DNA of 64,000 nt from Mycolicibacterium sediminis (GTDB lineage: Bacteria; Actinomycetota; Actinomycetes; Mycobacteriales; Mycobacteriaceae), in the NCBI RefSeq assembly GCF_010731735.1, contig NZ_AP022588.1, positions 1,116,001 through 1,180,000 of the forward strand, read 5' to 3'. The translations under genes and the position numbers were made by a program. This document shows positions 25,666 to 33,788 of this stretch, one piece after another. The notes under the pieces are model-generated. The model made no database searches. It was not told the DNA's origin and saw only the letters and a list, made by a program, of their open reading frames with translations. Position 1 is the first letter of the stretch; every line of letters begins with the position of its first letter.

Positions 25666-28482
25666 ATGAGTGGTGTTCGGCATGTCGGGCGAGTCGGGGC
25701 GTTGGCCGTTGCTCTGGGCGCAGGCGCGATGATCGTCGCTCCCTGGGCGGCGTCGGCGGATACCGGTGACTCGGGTGCGTCGAACGGGTCACGCGGTCTC
25801 GAGGCAGGTTTTGCGGCGCCGACGACAACCCCTGACTGCTTGGATTCGGCATGTGTCCTCGTGGTCGGGGCGACGTCGGCGCCGGTGAACGACTCCGCAT
25901 CCATGCGCGATCGAGTGGCTCTCATCGCCGCGGTACCCCCCACCATCGGTGTCGATCAGGTGTCGTCCGTCATTCGACTGTTCATCGGCAACGGCATCGA
26001 TGCCGCCGCGGACTGTGTCGGCAGCACCTGCAACGGCGGAAACGGCGGCCTGTTCCTCGGGTCGGGCGGTCGTGGCGCCAACGGCGGCAACGGCGGCCGC
26101 GCCGGACTGTTCGGAAACGGTGGCGCCGGTGGTGCGGCCGGATCGTCCGGGACCGGGGGCACCGGCGGGCGCGGCGGGGTGTTCATCGGCAACGGCGGCG
26201 CCGGTGGCACGGGGGCGGCCGGCACCGCCGGACTGCCCGGCATGACCGGGAACCGCGGTGGCGACGGAGGCGACGGCGGCGCCGGAGGACTGCTGGGGGC
26301 CGGCGGCGCGGGCGGGTCCGGCGGCACCGGTGGGACGGGTGGGGCCGGCAGGAAGGGCGTCACGGGAGCCGACGGCACCCCCGGCGGACGCGACGGGTCC
26401 GACGGGTCGACCGGCACTGACGGTGGAGGCGGCGGCGCAGGTGGCAGCGCCGGACGAGGCGGCTCGGGCGGGCTGCTCGGCCCCGGCCTCACGGGCAGGA
26501 ACGGCAGCGGCGGCGTCGGAGGGGCCGCGGGTGACGGCGGCGATGGTGGCAACGGCATCCGAGGCCTCGATGGCAACCCCGGCACCAGCGGCACGAACGG
26601 TGGCGATGGCACGAAGGGCTTCGCGGGTACCGACGGCGGCAACGGCGGCAACGGCGGCGCGGCGGGCCAGGCAGGCCGGGGCGGTGCCGCGGGAACCACC
26701 GTCGGCGGTGGCGGCGTGGCCGGAGCCGACGGGGCTGCGGGGATTCGGGGCGCCGGCGGTGCGGGTGGCGACGGCGGCACCGGGGGCACGGGCGGAGCCG
26801 GTGGCACGGGCATCACCGGAGCCACAGGCACCCTCGCTCGCCCCGACGGGTTCGACGGGTTGACCGGTGGCAGCGGTGGAGACGGCGGCACCGGCGGCAG
26901 CGCCGGACGAGGCGGTACGGGCGCGGTGTCCGGCGCCACGGGCAGGAACGGCAACGGCGGCGTCGGAGGGGCTGCGGGCAAGGGCGGCACCGGCGGTGTC
27001 GGCGTCGACGGCACACCGGGTACCGACGGCGCTCCTAGCAGGAGCGTCGCCGTCGCTGGTGGCGACGGTGAAGCCGGTGGCAACGGTGGCAACGGCGGCG
27101 GCGGCGGCCTCGCGGGCAGCGCGGGCCGGGGTGGAAGCGCCGGTACCACCGTCGGCGCCGGTGGGATGACCGGAGCGCCTGGCTCAGTTGGCGTTCGTGG
27201 CGACGGCGGTCGCGGGGGCAATGGCGGTGAGGGTGGTACCGGTGGCCTCGGCGCCCAGGGATCGAACAGCACGGCGACTGGGTCCGACGGCGAGACACTT
27301 CCGAGCGGTCCCGCGTCCGGTGGCCGCACCGGCGGAAACGGTCAGGCAGGTGGTACCGGCGGGAAGGGCGGCGTGGGCGGCAATGCCGGTCTCGGCGGGC
27401 CCGGCACCAACGTCGGGTCGAACGGCATCAACGGCATCGGAGGTGTCGGCGGCAACGGCGGTGAGGGCGGCAGAGGGGCCACCGGCGGTAACGGCGGCCG
27501 AGGAGTCGACTCAGGCGGCACCTCCCCTGCAGTTCGTCGGGACGGGGCTCCCGGCGGGACGGGTGGCGACGGCGGGCTCGGCGGGGACGGCGGTCAAGCC
27601 GGCGCAGGCGGGGCGGCAGGCACCACGCCGGGTAGCGGCGGCCAACGCGGCGCCGACGGCATCGGCGGACGCGGCGGTGTAGGCGGCACGGGCGGTAACG
27701 GAGGCGCGGGCGGCAACGGAGCCGACGCGCGCAACCCGGTGTCGGCCGGAAACGGCGGTGCGGGTGGCGATTCCGGACGCGGCGGTGCCGGCGGACAAGG
27801 TGGTGCCGCTGCAACCCCGGGGGGAGCCGGAGCGGGAATCAGGGGCTTCTCAGGCCAGTCGGGCGTTGGCGGCGGTGGCGGCAACGGCGGCAACGGCACG
27901 GCGTCGGACGGTGCCGGCGGCAACGGCCTGGGCGGGAACGGCGGCAGCGGCGGCAACAGTCTGGCCGGCGGAGTATCGAGCGGGGTCGGCGGCACGGGTG
28001 GCAACGGCGGCAACGGTGCCGGAGGCTCCGGTGTCTCCGGCGGCCAAGGGAGGGGTGGCACCGGCGGCAACGGCGGAAGCGGATTCCTAGGCGGCAACGG
28101 TGGCGCCGGTGGTACCGGCACGGGGGGCGCTGGAACGGGCAATGCCAATGGCGTCGGCATCGGCGGGGCCGGCGGTGCCGGCGGCACCCTGGGCAGTAAT
28201 GGGAATCTCGGGAACGGCGGCAGGGGCGGCAACGGTATCGGCGGGAACGGGACCACGCAGGGCGGTGCCGGTACCGGCGGAGTCGGCGGACCCGGCTACA
28301 TCGGTGGCAGAGGCGGCGACGGCACCGGTGGCGACGCCGATGCCGGCGGCCAAGGTGGTGTGGGTACCGGCGGGGACGGTGGTGCCGGCGGTGTCACGCC
28401 CGGTGCAGGTGGCATCGGAAAGGGCGGCTCACCCAATGGAACCGGAAAGAATGGCGACCCGGGCGGCGGTCTCAATCAGTAA
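25666..28482 (+). CDS. secreted PGRS (Gly-rich repeat) protein without a PE domain
   Basis: A 938-residue protein. A signal peptide-like start (MSGVRHVGRVGALAVALGAG to ASA-DTG) replaces the PE domain of PE_PGRS proteins. A unique region of about 110 residues follows with two Cys pairs (CLDSAC, CVGSTC) and LFIGNGIDAAADC. The remaining 800 residues are Gly-Gly-X repeats of PGRS type (GGNGG, GGAGG) interspersed with collagen-like GxxGxx runs (GVTGADGTPGG). Expected location is the outer cell surface. The start is the ATG with GGAGGGA upstream. Long proline-rich open frames antisense to it are by-products of the GGC codons. Confidence 0.85.
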   Translation: MSGVRHVGRVGALAVALGAGAMIVAPWAASADTGDSGASNGSRGLEAGFAAPTTTPDCLDSACVLVVGATSAPVNDSASMRDRVALIAAVPPTIGVDQVSSVIRLFIGNGIDAAADCVGSTCNGGNGGLFLGSGGRGANGGNGGRAGLFGNGGAGGAAGSSGTGGTGGRGGVFIGNGGAGGTGAAGTAGLPGMTGNRGGDGGDGGAGGLLGAGGAGGSGGTGGTGGAGRKGVTGADGTPGGRDGSDGSTGTDGGGGGAGGSAGRGGSGGLLGPGLTGRNGSGGVGGAAGDGGDGGNGIRGLDGNPGTSGTNGGDGTKGFAGTDGGNGGNGGAAGQAGRGGAAGTTVGGGGVAGADGAAGIRGAGGAGGDGGTGGTGGAGGTGITGATGTLARPDGFDGLTGGSGGDGGTGGSAGRGGTGAVSGATGRNGNGGVGGAAGKGGTGGVGVDGTPGTDGAPSRSVAVAGGDGEAGGNGGNGGGGGLAGSAGRGGSAGTTVGAGGMTGAPGSVGVRGDGGRGGNGGEGGTGGLGAQGSNSTATGSDGETLPSGPASGGRTGGNGQAGGTGGKGGVGGNAGLGGPGTNVGSNGINGIGGVGGNGGEGGRGATGGNGGRGVDSGGTSPAVRRDGAPGGTGGDGGLGGDGGQAGAGGAAGTTPGSGGQRGADGIGGRGGVGGTGGNGGAGGNGADARNPVSAGNGGAGGDSGRGGAGGQGGAAATPGGAGAGIRGFSGQSGVGGGGGNGGNGTASDGAGGNGLGGNGGSGGNSLAGGVSSGVGGTGGNGGNGAGGSGVSGGQGRGGTGGNGGSGFLGGNGGAGGTGTGGAGTGNANGVGIGGAGGAGGTLGSNGNLGNGGRGGNGIGGNGTTQGGAGTGGVGGPGYIGGRGGDGTGGDADAGGQGGVGTGGDGGAGGVTPGAGGIGKGGSPNGTGKNGDPGGGLNQ
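26442..27347 (+). repeat. two tandem units of about 453 nt inside the PGRS gene
   Basis: The unit beginning GSAGRGGSGGLL at 26442 recurs as GSAGRGGTGAVS at 26895, in the same reading frame, 453 bases (151 residues) later. Both units then show TGRNGxGGVGGAAG, a collagen-like stretch, and AGRGG(A/S)AGTTVG(G/A)GG about 225 bases on. A degenerate further unit precedes the first. Confidence 0.65.
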
Positions 28483-28486
28483 CGCC

Positions 28487-28517
28487 CCGGGCAACGCCTA
28501 AGGGGGTTGTTTCCCGG
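28487..28517. terminator. possible bidirectional terminator after the PGRS gene
   Basis: CCGGG and AAC pair with GTT and CCCGG across an interrupted stem just beyond the PGRS stop, in the convergent gap with the LysR gene. There is no clean U-tract. Confidence 0.3.
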
Positions 28518-28566
28518 CTCAATCCGCGGCAGAACTCGAAGCGGACACGAGATGTTCCGATGACCG

Positions 28567-29475
28567 TCAGGAACTGGATGGTCGTCGTGCGACTTCGGCG
28601 GCCGCGGCGAGCATGTCTGCCAGCCGGACGGCGGCGGGGCTGACATGCTCGCGCTGTGAGCGCGCCAGGTAGATGCGCCAGTCGATGGGCGCGGCGAGGG
28701 GGATGCCCACCAGATCGCCGAACCGGCCGACCTCGCTCTCCGGCATGAAGGCGGTCCCCAAGCCGTTGCGGATCAACGCGGCGGAGACGGTGAAGTCGGC
28801 AGGAACCTCGTAGAGGATGCGCGGGATCAGTGCCGCCGCGGCGAACGCGTCATCGATCAGCCGCCTGATGCCGAAACCTTCGGGGAAGCCGACGAGATTC
28901 TCGTCTGCGAGTTGCTCGATGCCAACCCGCTTCCGCTTCGCCAGCGGGTGATCGGCACGACAGGTGAACACCATCTGCTCCTGGGCGAGCAAGTGGAGAT
29001 CGATGCCGGCGGGATATCGGTCGGGCGCTGACACGAGCGCGAGGTCCAGAGACCCGTCGGCAATCGACGCCAGATAGGAGGACGATCCACTCTGACTGAG
29101 CCGCAGACGAATTCGGACGAACGGGTGGGCAGCGTGGAAGTCACCCAGGACCTTGGGGACATCCAACGCGCCGAACGTCACCAGGGATCCGAACTCGACG
29201 GTGCCGGTGAGCTGACCGCGGTAGTCGTTGAGTGCGTCCTTGGCCAGCCGAGCCGCGTTCAGCAGCTGGCGAGCGTGCCTGCGGAACTCGTCGCCTGCAG
29301 GGGTCAGCCGGATCTGCTGGCGGGACCGGTCGAACAGCTGAACGGCCAGCTCGTCCTCGAGCTTCTTGATCGACGTCGATAGCGCCGACTGCACGACGTG
29401 GACCCGCTGCGCTGCTCGAGTGAAACTCATGTCGTCTGCGACGGCCATGAAGTACTCGAGTTGCCTCAGCTCCAT
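28567..29475 (-). CDS. LysR-family transcriptional regulator
   Basis: A 302-residue LTTR starting at MELRQLEYFMAVADDMSFT. The N-terminal winged helix has FTRAAQRVHVVQSALSTSIKKLE and ends near residue 60; an effector-binding domain follows (about 90-300; TGTVEFGSLVTFGALDVP, DLALVSAPDRYP). It diverges from the hydrolase/SDR pair and probably regulates it and itself through the AT-rich site between them. The effector is unknown. An in-frame upstream start would add 21 residues without LTTR character and is rejected. Confidence 0.92.
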   Translation of the reverse strand: MELRQLEYFMAVADDMSFTRAAQRVHVVQSALSTSIKKLEDELAVQLFDRSRQQIRLTPAGDEFRRHARQLLNAARLAKDALNDYRGQLTGTVEFGSLVTFGALDVPKVLGDFHAAHPFVRIRLRLSQSGSSSYLASIADGSLDLALVSAPDRYPAGIDLHLLAQEQMVFTCRADHPLAKRKRVGIEQLADENLVGFPEGFGIRRLIDDAFAAAALIPRILYEVPADFTVSAALIRNGLGTAFMPESEVGRFGDLVGIPLAAPIDWRIYLARSQREHVSPAAVRLADMLAAAAEVARRPSSS

Positions 29476-29602
29476 CTTGACGAAGCTATCAGCCGTCGCG
29501 ATCGCGAACGGTGTCCTTGATCGCCAGCATCGATGCACCTGCGCGGAGCGACATCGGCTCCGCGGGGGGACGGACTGATCTTGCGTGCACGGGTGTCATC
29601 GT

Positions 29603-29630
29603 TCAAATAGATGAAATGTATCCGATTTGA
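29603..29630. promoter_or_regulatory. AT-rich inverted repeat between LysR and hydrolase genes
   Basis: TCAAAT, 16 bases, ATTTGA, with an inner GAT/ATC pair, in an unusually AT-rich patch of the divergent intergenic region. It is a plausible operator for the neighbouring LysR protein. Confidence 0.45.
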
Positions 29631-29720
29631 TCGTTGGACACGATGTCCGTGGTCGGGTCAAATTGTCGGTGATGAGTGATCGACACGATGCTCATCCACG
29701 TGACGAGGGAGGCGACAGCG

Positions 29721-30776
29721 GTGACTGCCATCAGCAGAAGGGGTTTCGTTCAAACCACGGCGGCTGCAGCGGGCGGCCTGGCTCTGGCGTCATGCGCACC
29801 CGCCAATCTTGTTCCGAGACGGCACGACTCGGTTTCGGGCGACGGCGCCACCCCGCCGGCCGCGCCTCGGCACGAGCTGGGCCCGGTGAAGCAGATCGAC
29901 GCCGGAGACCTCACCGTCGGATACGTCGACGCCGGCCCCACCGACGGCCGGCCCGTGATCCTGCTGCACGGCTGGCCCTACGACATCGTCAGTTACGCCG
30001 ACGTCACCGCAAGCCTTGTCGCACAGGGCTTCCGTGTCATCGTGCCGTACCTACGCGGATTTGGTTCCACCCGCTTCCTCTCGAACGACACCGTGCGCAA
30101 CGGCCAACAGGCCGCGTTGGCGCAGGACGTCGTCGAACTGATGGACGCGTTACGGATTCCGAGCGCCATCCTCGGCGGGTACGACTGGGGCGGACGTACC
30201 GCGAACGTCGTCGCCGCACTGTGGCCGCAGCGATGCAGCGGTCTGGTTGCCGTCAGCGGTTACATCGTGGTCGATCTGGCCGCCAATCGCGAACCCCTGC
30301 CTCCCCAGGCCGAGTACGGCTGGTGGTACCAGTACTACTTCGCCACCCCGCGCGGCGCGCTGGGATACCGCCGCAACACCAAGGACTTCAACCGTCTGAT
30401 CTGGACCAAGGCCTCTCCGCTGTGGCACTTCGAGGACACCACGTACGACCTGACCGCGACGGCGTTCGAGAACCCCGACCACGCAGACGTCGTCATTCAC
30501 AACTACCGCTGGCGCCTCGGCCTCGCTCCTGGCGAAACCCGTTACGACGCAGCGGAACAACGCCTTGCCGTCAGACCCACCATCGGTGTTCCCACCATCA
30601 CCATCGGGAGTGACTTCGACGGTGCCGCCAAGGACGGCGGCGCCTACCGCTCGCGCTATACCGGCCCCTACCAACACCGCGTTCTCGAGGGCATCGGTCA
30701 CAACGTCCCCCAGGAAGCCCCTCGACAATTCGCGACTGCCGTCATCGACATCGCCACCACGAAAGGACACCGATGA
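29721..30776 (+). CDS. exported alpha/beta hydrolase of epoxide hydrolase/dehalogenase type
   Basis: A 351-residue enzyme from a GTG with GAGGGAGG 8 bases upstream. The signal has a twin-arginine motif (SRRGFVQ) and a lipobox-like LASC (Cys 25), suggesting a Tat-exported lipoprotein. The hydrolase fold shows the oxyanion HGWP motif and the nucleophile elbow GGYDWGG, in which the nucleophile is Asp 155 rather than Ser. A catalytic His lies in GIGHNVPQE (His 327). An Asp nucleophile is characteristic of epoxide hydrolases and haloalkane dehalogenases. It overlaps the following SDR by 4 bases and is divergent from a LysR gene. Confidence 0.88.
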   Translation: MTAISRRGFVQTTAAAAGGLALASCAPANLVPRRHDSVSGDGATPPAAPRHELGPVKQIDAGDLTVGYVDAGPTDGRPVILLHGWPYDIVSYADVTASLVAQGFRVIVPYLRGFGSTRFLSNDTVRNGQQAALAQDVVELMDALRIPSAILGGYDWGGRTANVVAALWPQRCSGLVAVSGYIVVDLAANREPLPPQAEYGWWYQYYFATPRGALGYRRNTKDFNRLIWTKASPLWHFEDTTYDLTATAFENPDHADVVIHNYRWRLGLAPGETRYDAAEQRLAVRPTIGVPTITIGSDFDGAAKDGGAYRSRYTGPYQHRVLEGIGHNVPQEAPRQFATAVIDIATTKGHR

Positions 30777-31537
30777 GTACCACCACGTCAGGATTGGCAG
30801 GACGCACCGCCCTGGTCACCGGCTCGACCTCCGGGCTCGGCGCCGGCATCGCCGTCGCTCTGGCGGAAGCGGGCGCCCATGTCGTGGTGACGGGACGCAC
30901 TCGGACACGTGGAGAAGCGGTCGTCGCTGCGATCGAGTCGAAAGGCGGCCACGCCGTGTACATTCCGGTGGACTTCGCGGCTGGACCCGATGCCATCGGA
31001 GATCTGGCGGCTTCGGCGTCCAAGGCGTCGGGCGGCCACGTCGACATCCTGGTCAACAACGTCGCCACGCTGCTGCAACCAACTGCCACTGCCGATGTCA
31101 CGGCCGAACGAATCGCTGCCGCATTCGCCGTCAGCGTCACAGCACCGTTTCTGTTGACCGGACTCCTGGCACCGGAGATGGCACGACGCGGTGAGGGCGC
31201 CATCGTGAACATCGGCTCCATCAGCGGAATCATCGGTGCCGCAGGTTCCGCGCTCTACGGAGCTACCAAGGCGAGCGTCCACATGCTCACCAAGGCATGG
31301 GCGGCGGAGTACGGGCCAGACGGCGTCCGGGTCAACGCCGTGGCACCCGGCCCGATCGCGACCGAGCGGAACCAGGAGTTCGCCGATGGCATCGCTCCGA
31401 TCCTGGCCAGAGTGCCATCGCACCGGATGAGCACCGTTGACGAGGTGTCCGCGGCCGTGGTGTTCCTCGCGGGCCCCCAGGCGGGCAACATCCACGGTGC
31501 GATCCTGACCGTCGACGGCGGCGCCACGACGGTCTGA
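30773..31537 (+). CDS. short-chain dehydrogenase/reductase
   Basis: A 254-residue classical SDR: cofactor motif TGSTSGLGAG, NNVA in place of the usual NNAG, catalytic Ser in NIGSISG, and YGATK for the Tyr-Lys pair. The C-terminal GAILTVDGGATT is typical of the FabG-like branch that oxidises or reduces secondary alcohols/ketones with NAD(P). The start codon overlaps the hydrolase stop (ATGA), so both enzymes probably act in one pathway, e.g. opening of an epoxide or halide followed by alcohol oxidation. This pathway is inferred. Confidence 0.92.
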   Translation: MSTTTSGLAGRTALVTGSTSGLGAGIAVALAEAGAHVVVTGRTRTRGEAVVAAIESKGGHAVYIPVDFAAGPDAIGDLAASASKASGGHVDILVNNVATLLQPTATADVTAERIAAAFAVSVTAPFLLTGLLAPEMARRGEGAIVNIGSISGIIGAAGSALYGATKASVHMLTKAWAAEYGPDGVRVNAVAPGPIATERNQEFADGIAPILARVPSHRMSTVDEVSAAVVFLAGPQAGNIHGAILTVDGGATTV

Positions 31538-31547
31538 AGATCGCCCT

Positions 31548-31718
31548 TCAGCGGTCGGACGGGTCCGCGAAGGGCACGTCGGGATCGTCGTCGGCGGGCG
31601 GCTCCGGATCGCGCCACTCCTCTGCGCGGGTCGGCCGGTTGCCCTGCAGCATGCCGCTGAGTTCGTCCTTCAGCGCGTCGTCTTCGCGTTGGCTGTGCTT
31701 GGAGCTTCCGCGTTCCAT
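31548..31718 (-). CDS. 56-residue acidic protein of unknown function
   Basis: A short reading frame starting MERGSSKHSQREDDALKDEL, continuing SGMLQGNRPTRAEEW and ending PPADDDPDVPFADPSDR. It is hydrophilic and acidic with no membrane segment. Its ATG shares one base with the stop of the DUF3140 gene (TGATG), strong evidence for coupled translation. Similar small proteins with a GMLQG...PxRAEEWR core accompany DUF3140 genes in actinobacteria, as far as I recall. Function unknown. Confidence 0.75.
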   Translation of the reverse strand: MERGSSKHSQREDDALKDELSGMLQGNRPTRAEEWRDPEPPADDDPDVPFADPSDR

Positions 31719-32059
31719 CAGCGTGCCTCCTTCAGTGGATCGTGTCCCAGTGTCATCAGGCGATGCCGCCAGTTGCTCTGACCTGCGGTCGGCTCGAGGT
31801 CCACGCCGCGCTCGGCGTGGATACGGTCGACCACGTTGCGCATCACGCGTTCGTCGTCCTCGGTGAGGTCGGTCCGGCGTTTGGACAGGATGTGCAGCAC
31901 GTGCTGACCGGTCTGGCTGCCGGACTCATCGGGAAACTCCTCGGCGTGCTCCCCCGCCGATCGGGTGCGCAACCACTCCGACAGCTCGCGCGAGGTCATG
32001 TTCACGATGCGATGGAACTCGTCCCACAGCTCCTGATCCACGTCCGCGTGACCACTCAT
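31718..32059 (-). CDS. DUF3140 family protein
   Basis: A 113-residue soluble protein of the DUF3140 family: ELWDEFHRIVNMTSRELSEW, SGSQTGQHVLHILSKRRTDL and a C-terminal SNWRHRLMTLGHDPLK. A possible DNA-binding role is sometimes suggested from composition, but nothing here proves it. The start is the ATG with GGAGG 6 bases upstream. It is the first gene of a two-gene unit with the 56-residue protein, and the unit converges with the SDR gene. Confidence 0.88.
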   Translation of the reverse strand: MSGHADVDQELWDEFHRIVNMTSRELSEWLRTRSAGEHAEEFPDESGSQTGQHVLHILSKRRTDLTEDDERVMRNVVDRIHAERGVDLEPTAGQSNWRHRLMTLGHDPLKEAR

Positions 32060-32206
32060 CACTCACCTCCTGCTCGACCACCAGGTTCTTCCGGGGTCTA
32101 CCCATGGATCGGCCGGGCAATCGGGTCAGGGAGCGCGTTTCGTGCTGAATTCACGACGCGCGGTCGGCCGTGGGCGTGATGGCGGTCAAGCGTGCCCGCG
32201 GCACTA

Positions 32207-32242
32207 GCTGAGTTGCCTTCAGTAGACTCAGCGTCCTATGCT
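32207..32242 (+). promoter_or_regulatory. MFS promoter with palindromic operator
   Basis: A 7-bp inverted repeat GCTGAGT, 12 bases, ACTCAGC (32207-32232) overlaps a -35 candidate TTGCCT (32213-32218); TATGCT (32237-32242) follows at an 18-base spacing. Such a site suits a TetR/MarR-type repressor of the drug-exporter-like gene. No regulator gene is adjacent on this side. Confidence 0.5.
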
Positions 32243-32296
32243 CTGGCCAGATGAAAAGCACAGCCATGTCGCGTGCCATGAAACCGAGGGGAACGC

Positions 32297-33754
32297 GTGA
32301 CCGCTGGAACGCCCCAACGACAAGGTGACACCGCCACTCGACCAGGCGCGGTCCTCGTCGTCACGTCGTCGGCGGCCTTCCTGGCGACGCTGGATCTCTT
32401 CATCGTCAACATCGCCTTCCCCGCCATCAGTGCCGACTTCGCGGATGCCGACTTCGGCCAGATGTCCTGGATCCTCAACAGTTACACCGTCGTCTTCGCG
32501 GCGGTACTCGCTCTGGCAGGCCGCCTCGCCGACCGCTACGGCCACCGACGGGTCTTCCTCGTGGGGCTGGCGGTCTTCACCGCCGCTTCTGCGGTGTGCG
32601 CACTGGCCCCGAGCCTGTGGGCGCTGGTGGCCGCCCGGACCGTGCAAGGCGTCGGCGCCGCGCTGATTACACCGACGTCCCTGTCGTTGCTCCTGAACGC
32701 CTGGCCGGCTGAACGGCGCGCCAAGGCCGTGGGCACCTGGGCGTCGGTCGGAGCGGTCGCAGCCGCACTCGGACCGCCGCTGGGCGGTCTGCTCGTCGCC
32801 GCGGGATGGCAGTGGGTGTTCCTGGTCAACGTCCCCCTCGGGATCGTCACCATGGTGGCGGCGGTACGCATCCTCCGCGAATCCGACATCACGCCGATCG
32901 GGCGGCCCGACCTGCTCGGCGCCGGCTTCCTGGTCCTCGGAGTCGGTGCGCTGGCCTACGCGCTGGTCGAGGTTCCCGAACGCGGATGGGACGCAGCGGT
33001 AGTGCTGGTCTCACTGGCCGTATCCGTGTCGGGCCTGACCGCGGTCGTCATCCGCTCGCGCCGCCATCCGGTGCCCGCCCTGGATCTGGCGGTGCTGCGC
33101 GTCCCCGAGTTCGCCCTGGCCATCGTCATGATGCTGGCGTTCTCGTGCGGCTTCGCCGGCATGCTCCTGGTCAACGTCCTCTACCTCACCTCCACCTGGG
33201 GCTGGTCGGCTCAGGCGGCCGGTCTCGGCCTCGCCGCCGGCCCTGTCGTCGTGGTCGTCGTCGCCCGGCTGGCCAATCGTGTCGCGGCACGGCTGGGAAT
33301 CGGAACCGTCGCCACCCTGGGGGCCACGAGCTTCATGGCCGGCGCGCTCTGGTGGCTGTGGCGGCTCGGGCCGTCGGAGAACTATCTGGCCGGTCTGCTG
33401 CCCGGCCAACTCCTGACCGGGCTGGGGGTCGGGCTGATACTGCCCACGTTGTCCTCGGTCGTGGGATCTGCGCTGCCGGGACCGCGCTGGGGTTCGGGTT
33501 CGTCACTGATCAACACGGCTCGACAGGTCGGCTCCGTACTGGGCATCGCGCTGATCGTCACCGTGGTCGGGACGCACATCGCGAGCACTCCCACGAAGTT
33601 CGCCGCCATCCGCTCCGGGTGGGCGCTCCTGGCCGCGGCCGGAGCGACCAGCGCCCTCGTCGGGCTCGTCTTGACCGCCGTCGAGTACCGGACGGCACTG
33701 AGACACAGATGTTCTCGAGAATCGCAGCACGAGACACCGCTGAAGACAGCGTGA
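32297..33754 (+). CDS. MFS drug exporter, DHA2 (EmrB/QacA-like) family
   Basis: A 485-residue membrane protein with about 14 predicted helices. The DHA2 hallmarks are visible: motif D1-like LATLDLFIVNIAFPAISADF in helix 1, motif A GRLADRYGHRR in loop 2-3 and the antiporter motif C region AAALGPPLGGLLV in helix 5. It probably exports hydrophobic compounds by proton exchange. The GTG start has GAGGGGAAC just upstream. An SDR follows after 34 bases on the same strand and may be co-transcribed. Confidence 0.92.
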   Translation: MTAGTPQRQGDTATRPGAVLVVTSSAAFLATLDLFIVNIAFPAISADFADADFGQMSWILNSYTVVFAAVLALAGRLADRYGHRRVFLVGLAVFTAASAVCALAPSLWALVAARTVQGVGAALITPTSLSLLLNAWPAERRAKAVGTWASVGAVAAALGPPLGGLLVAAGWQWVFLVNVPLGIVTMVAAVRILRESDITPIGRPDLLGAGFLVLGVGALAYALVEVPERGWDAAVVLVSLAVSVSGLTAVVIRSRRHPVPALDLAVLRVPEFALAIVMMLAFSCGFAGMLLVNVLYLTSTWGWSAQAAGLGLAAGPVVVVVVARLANRVAARLGIGTVATLGATSFMAGALWWLWRLGPSENYLAGLLPGQLLTGLGVGLILPTLSSVVGSALPGPRWGSGSSLINTARQVGSVLGIALIVTVVGTHIASTPTKFAAIRSGWALLAAAGATSALVGLVLTAVEYRTALRHRCSRESQHETPLKTA

Positions 33755-33788
33755 CCACGACACCGCACACGACGTCAGGAATCAACGC

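Noticed and set aside
25956..27329. Long proline-rich minus-strand open frames opposite the PGRS gene
   Set aside because: They arise because GGC/GGT glycine codons read as proline-type codons on the other strand; no ribosome-binding site or domain supports them.
25666..28482. Short GGCGGCAACGG-type repeats as a CRISPR or satellite array
   Set aside because: They are in frame and encode Gly-Gly-Asn-type PGRS repeats; there are no regular spacers.
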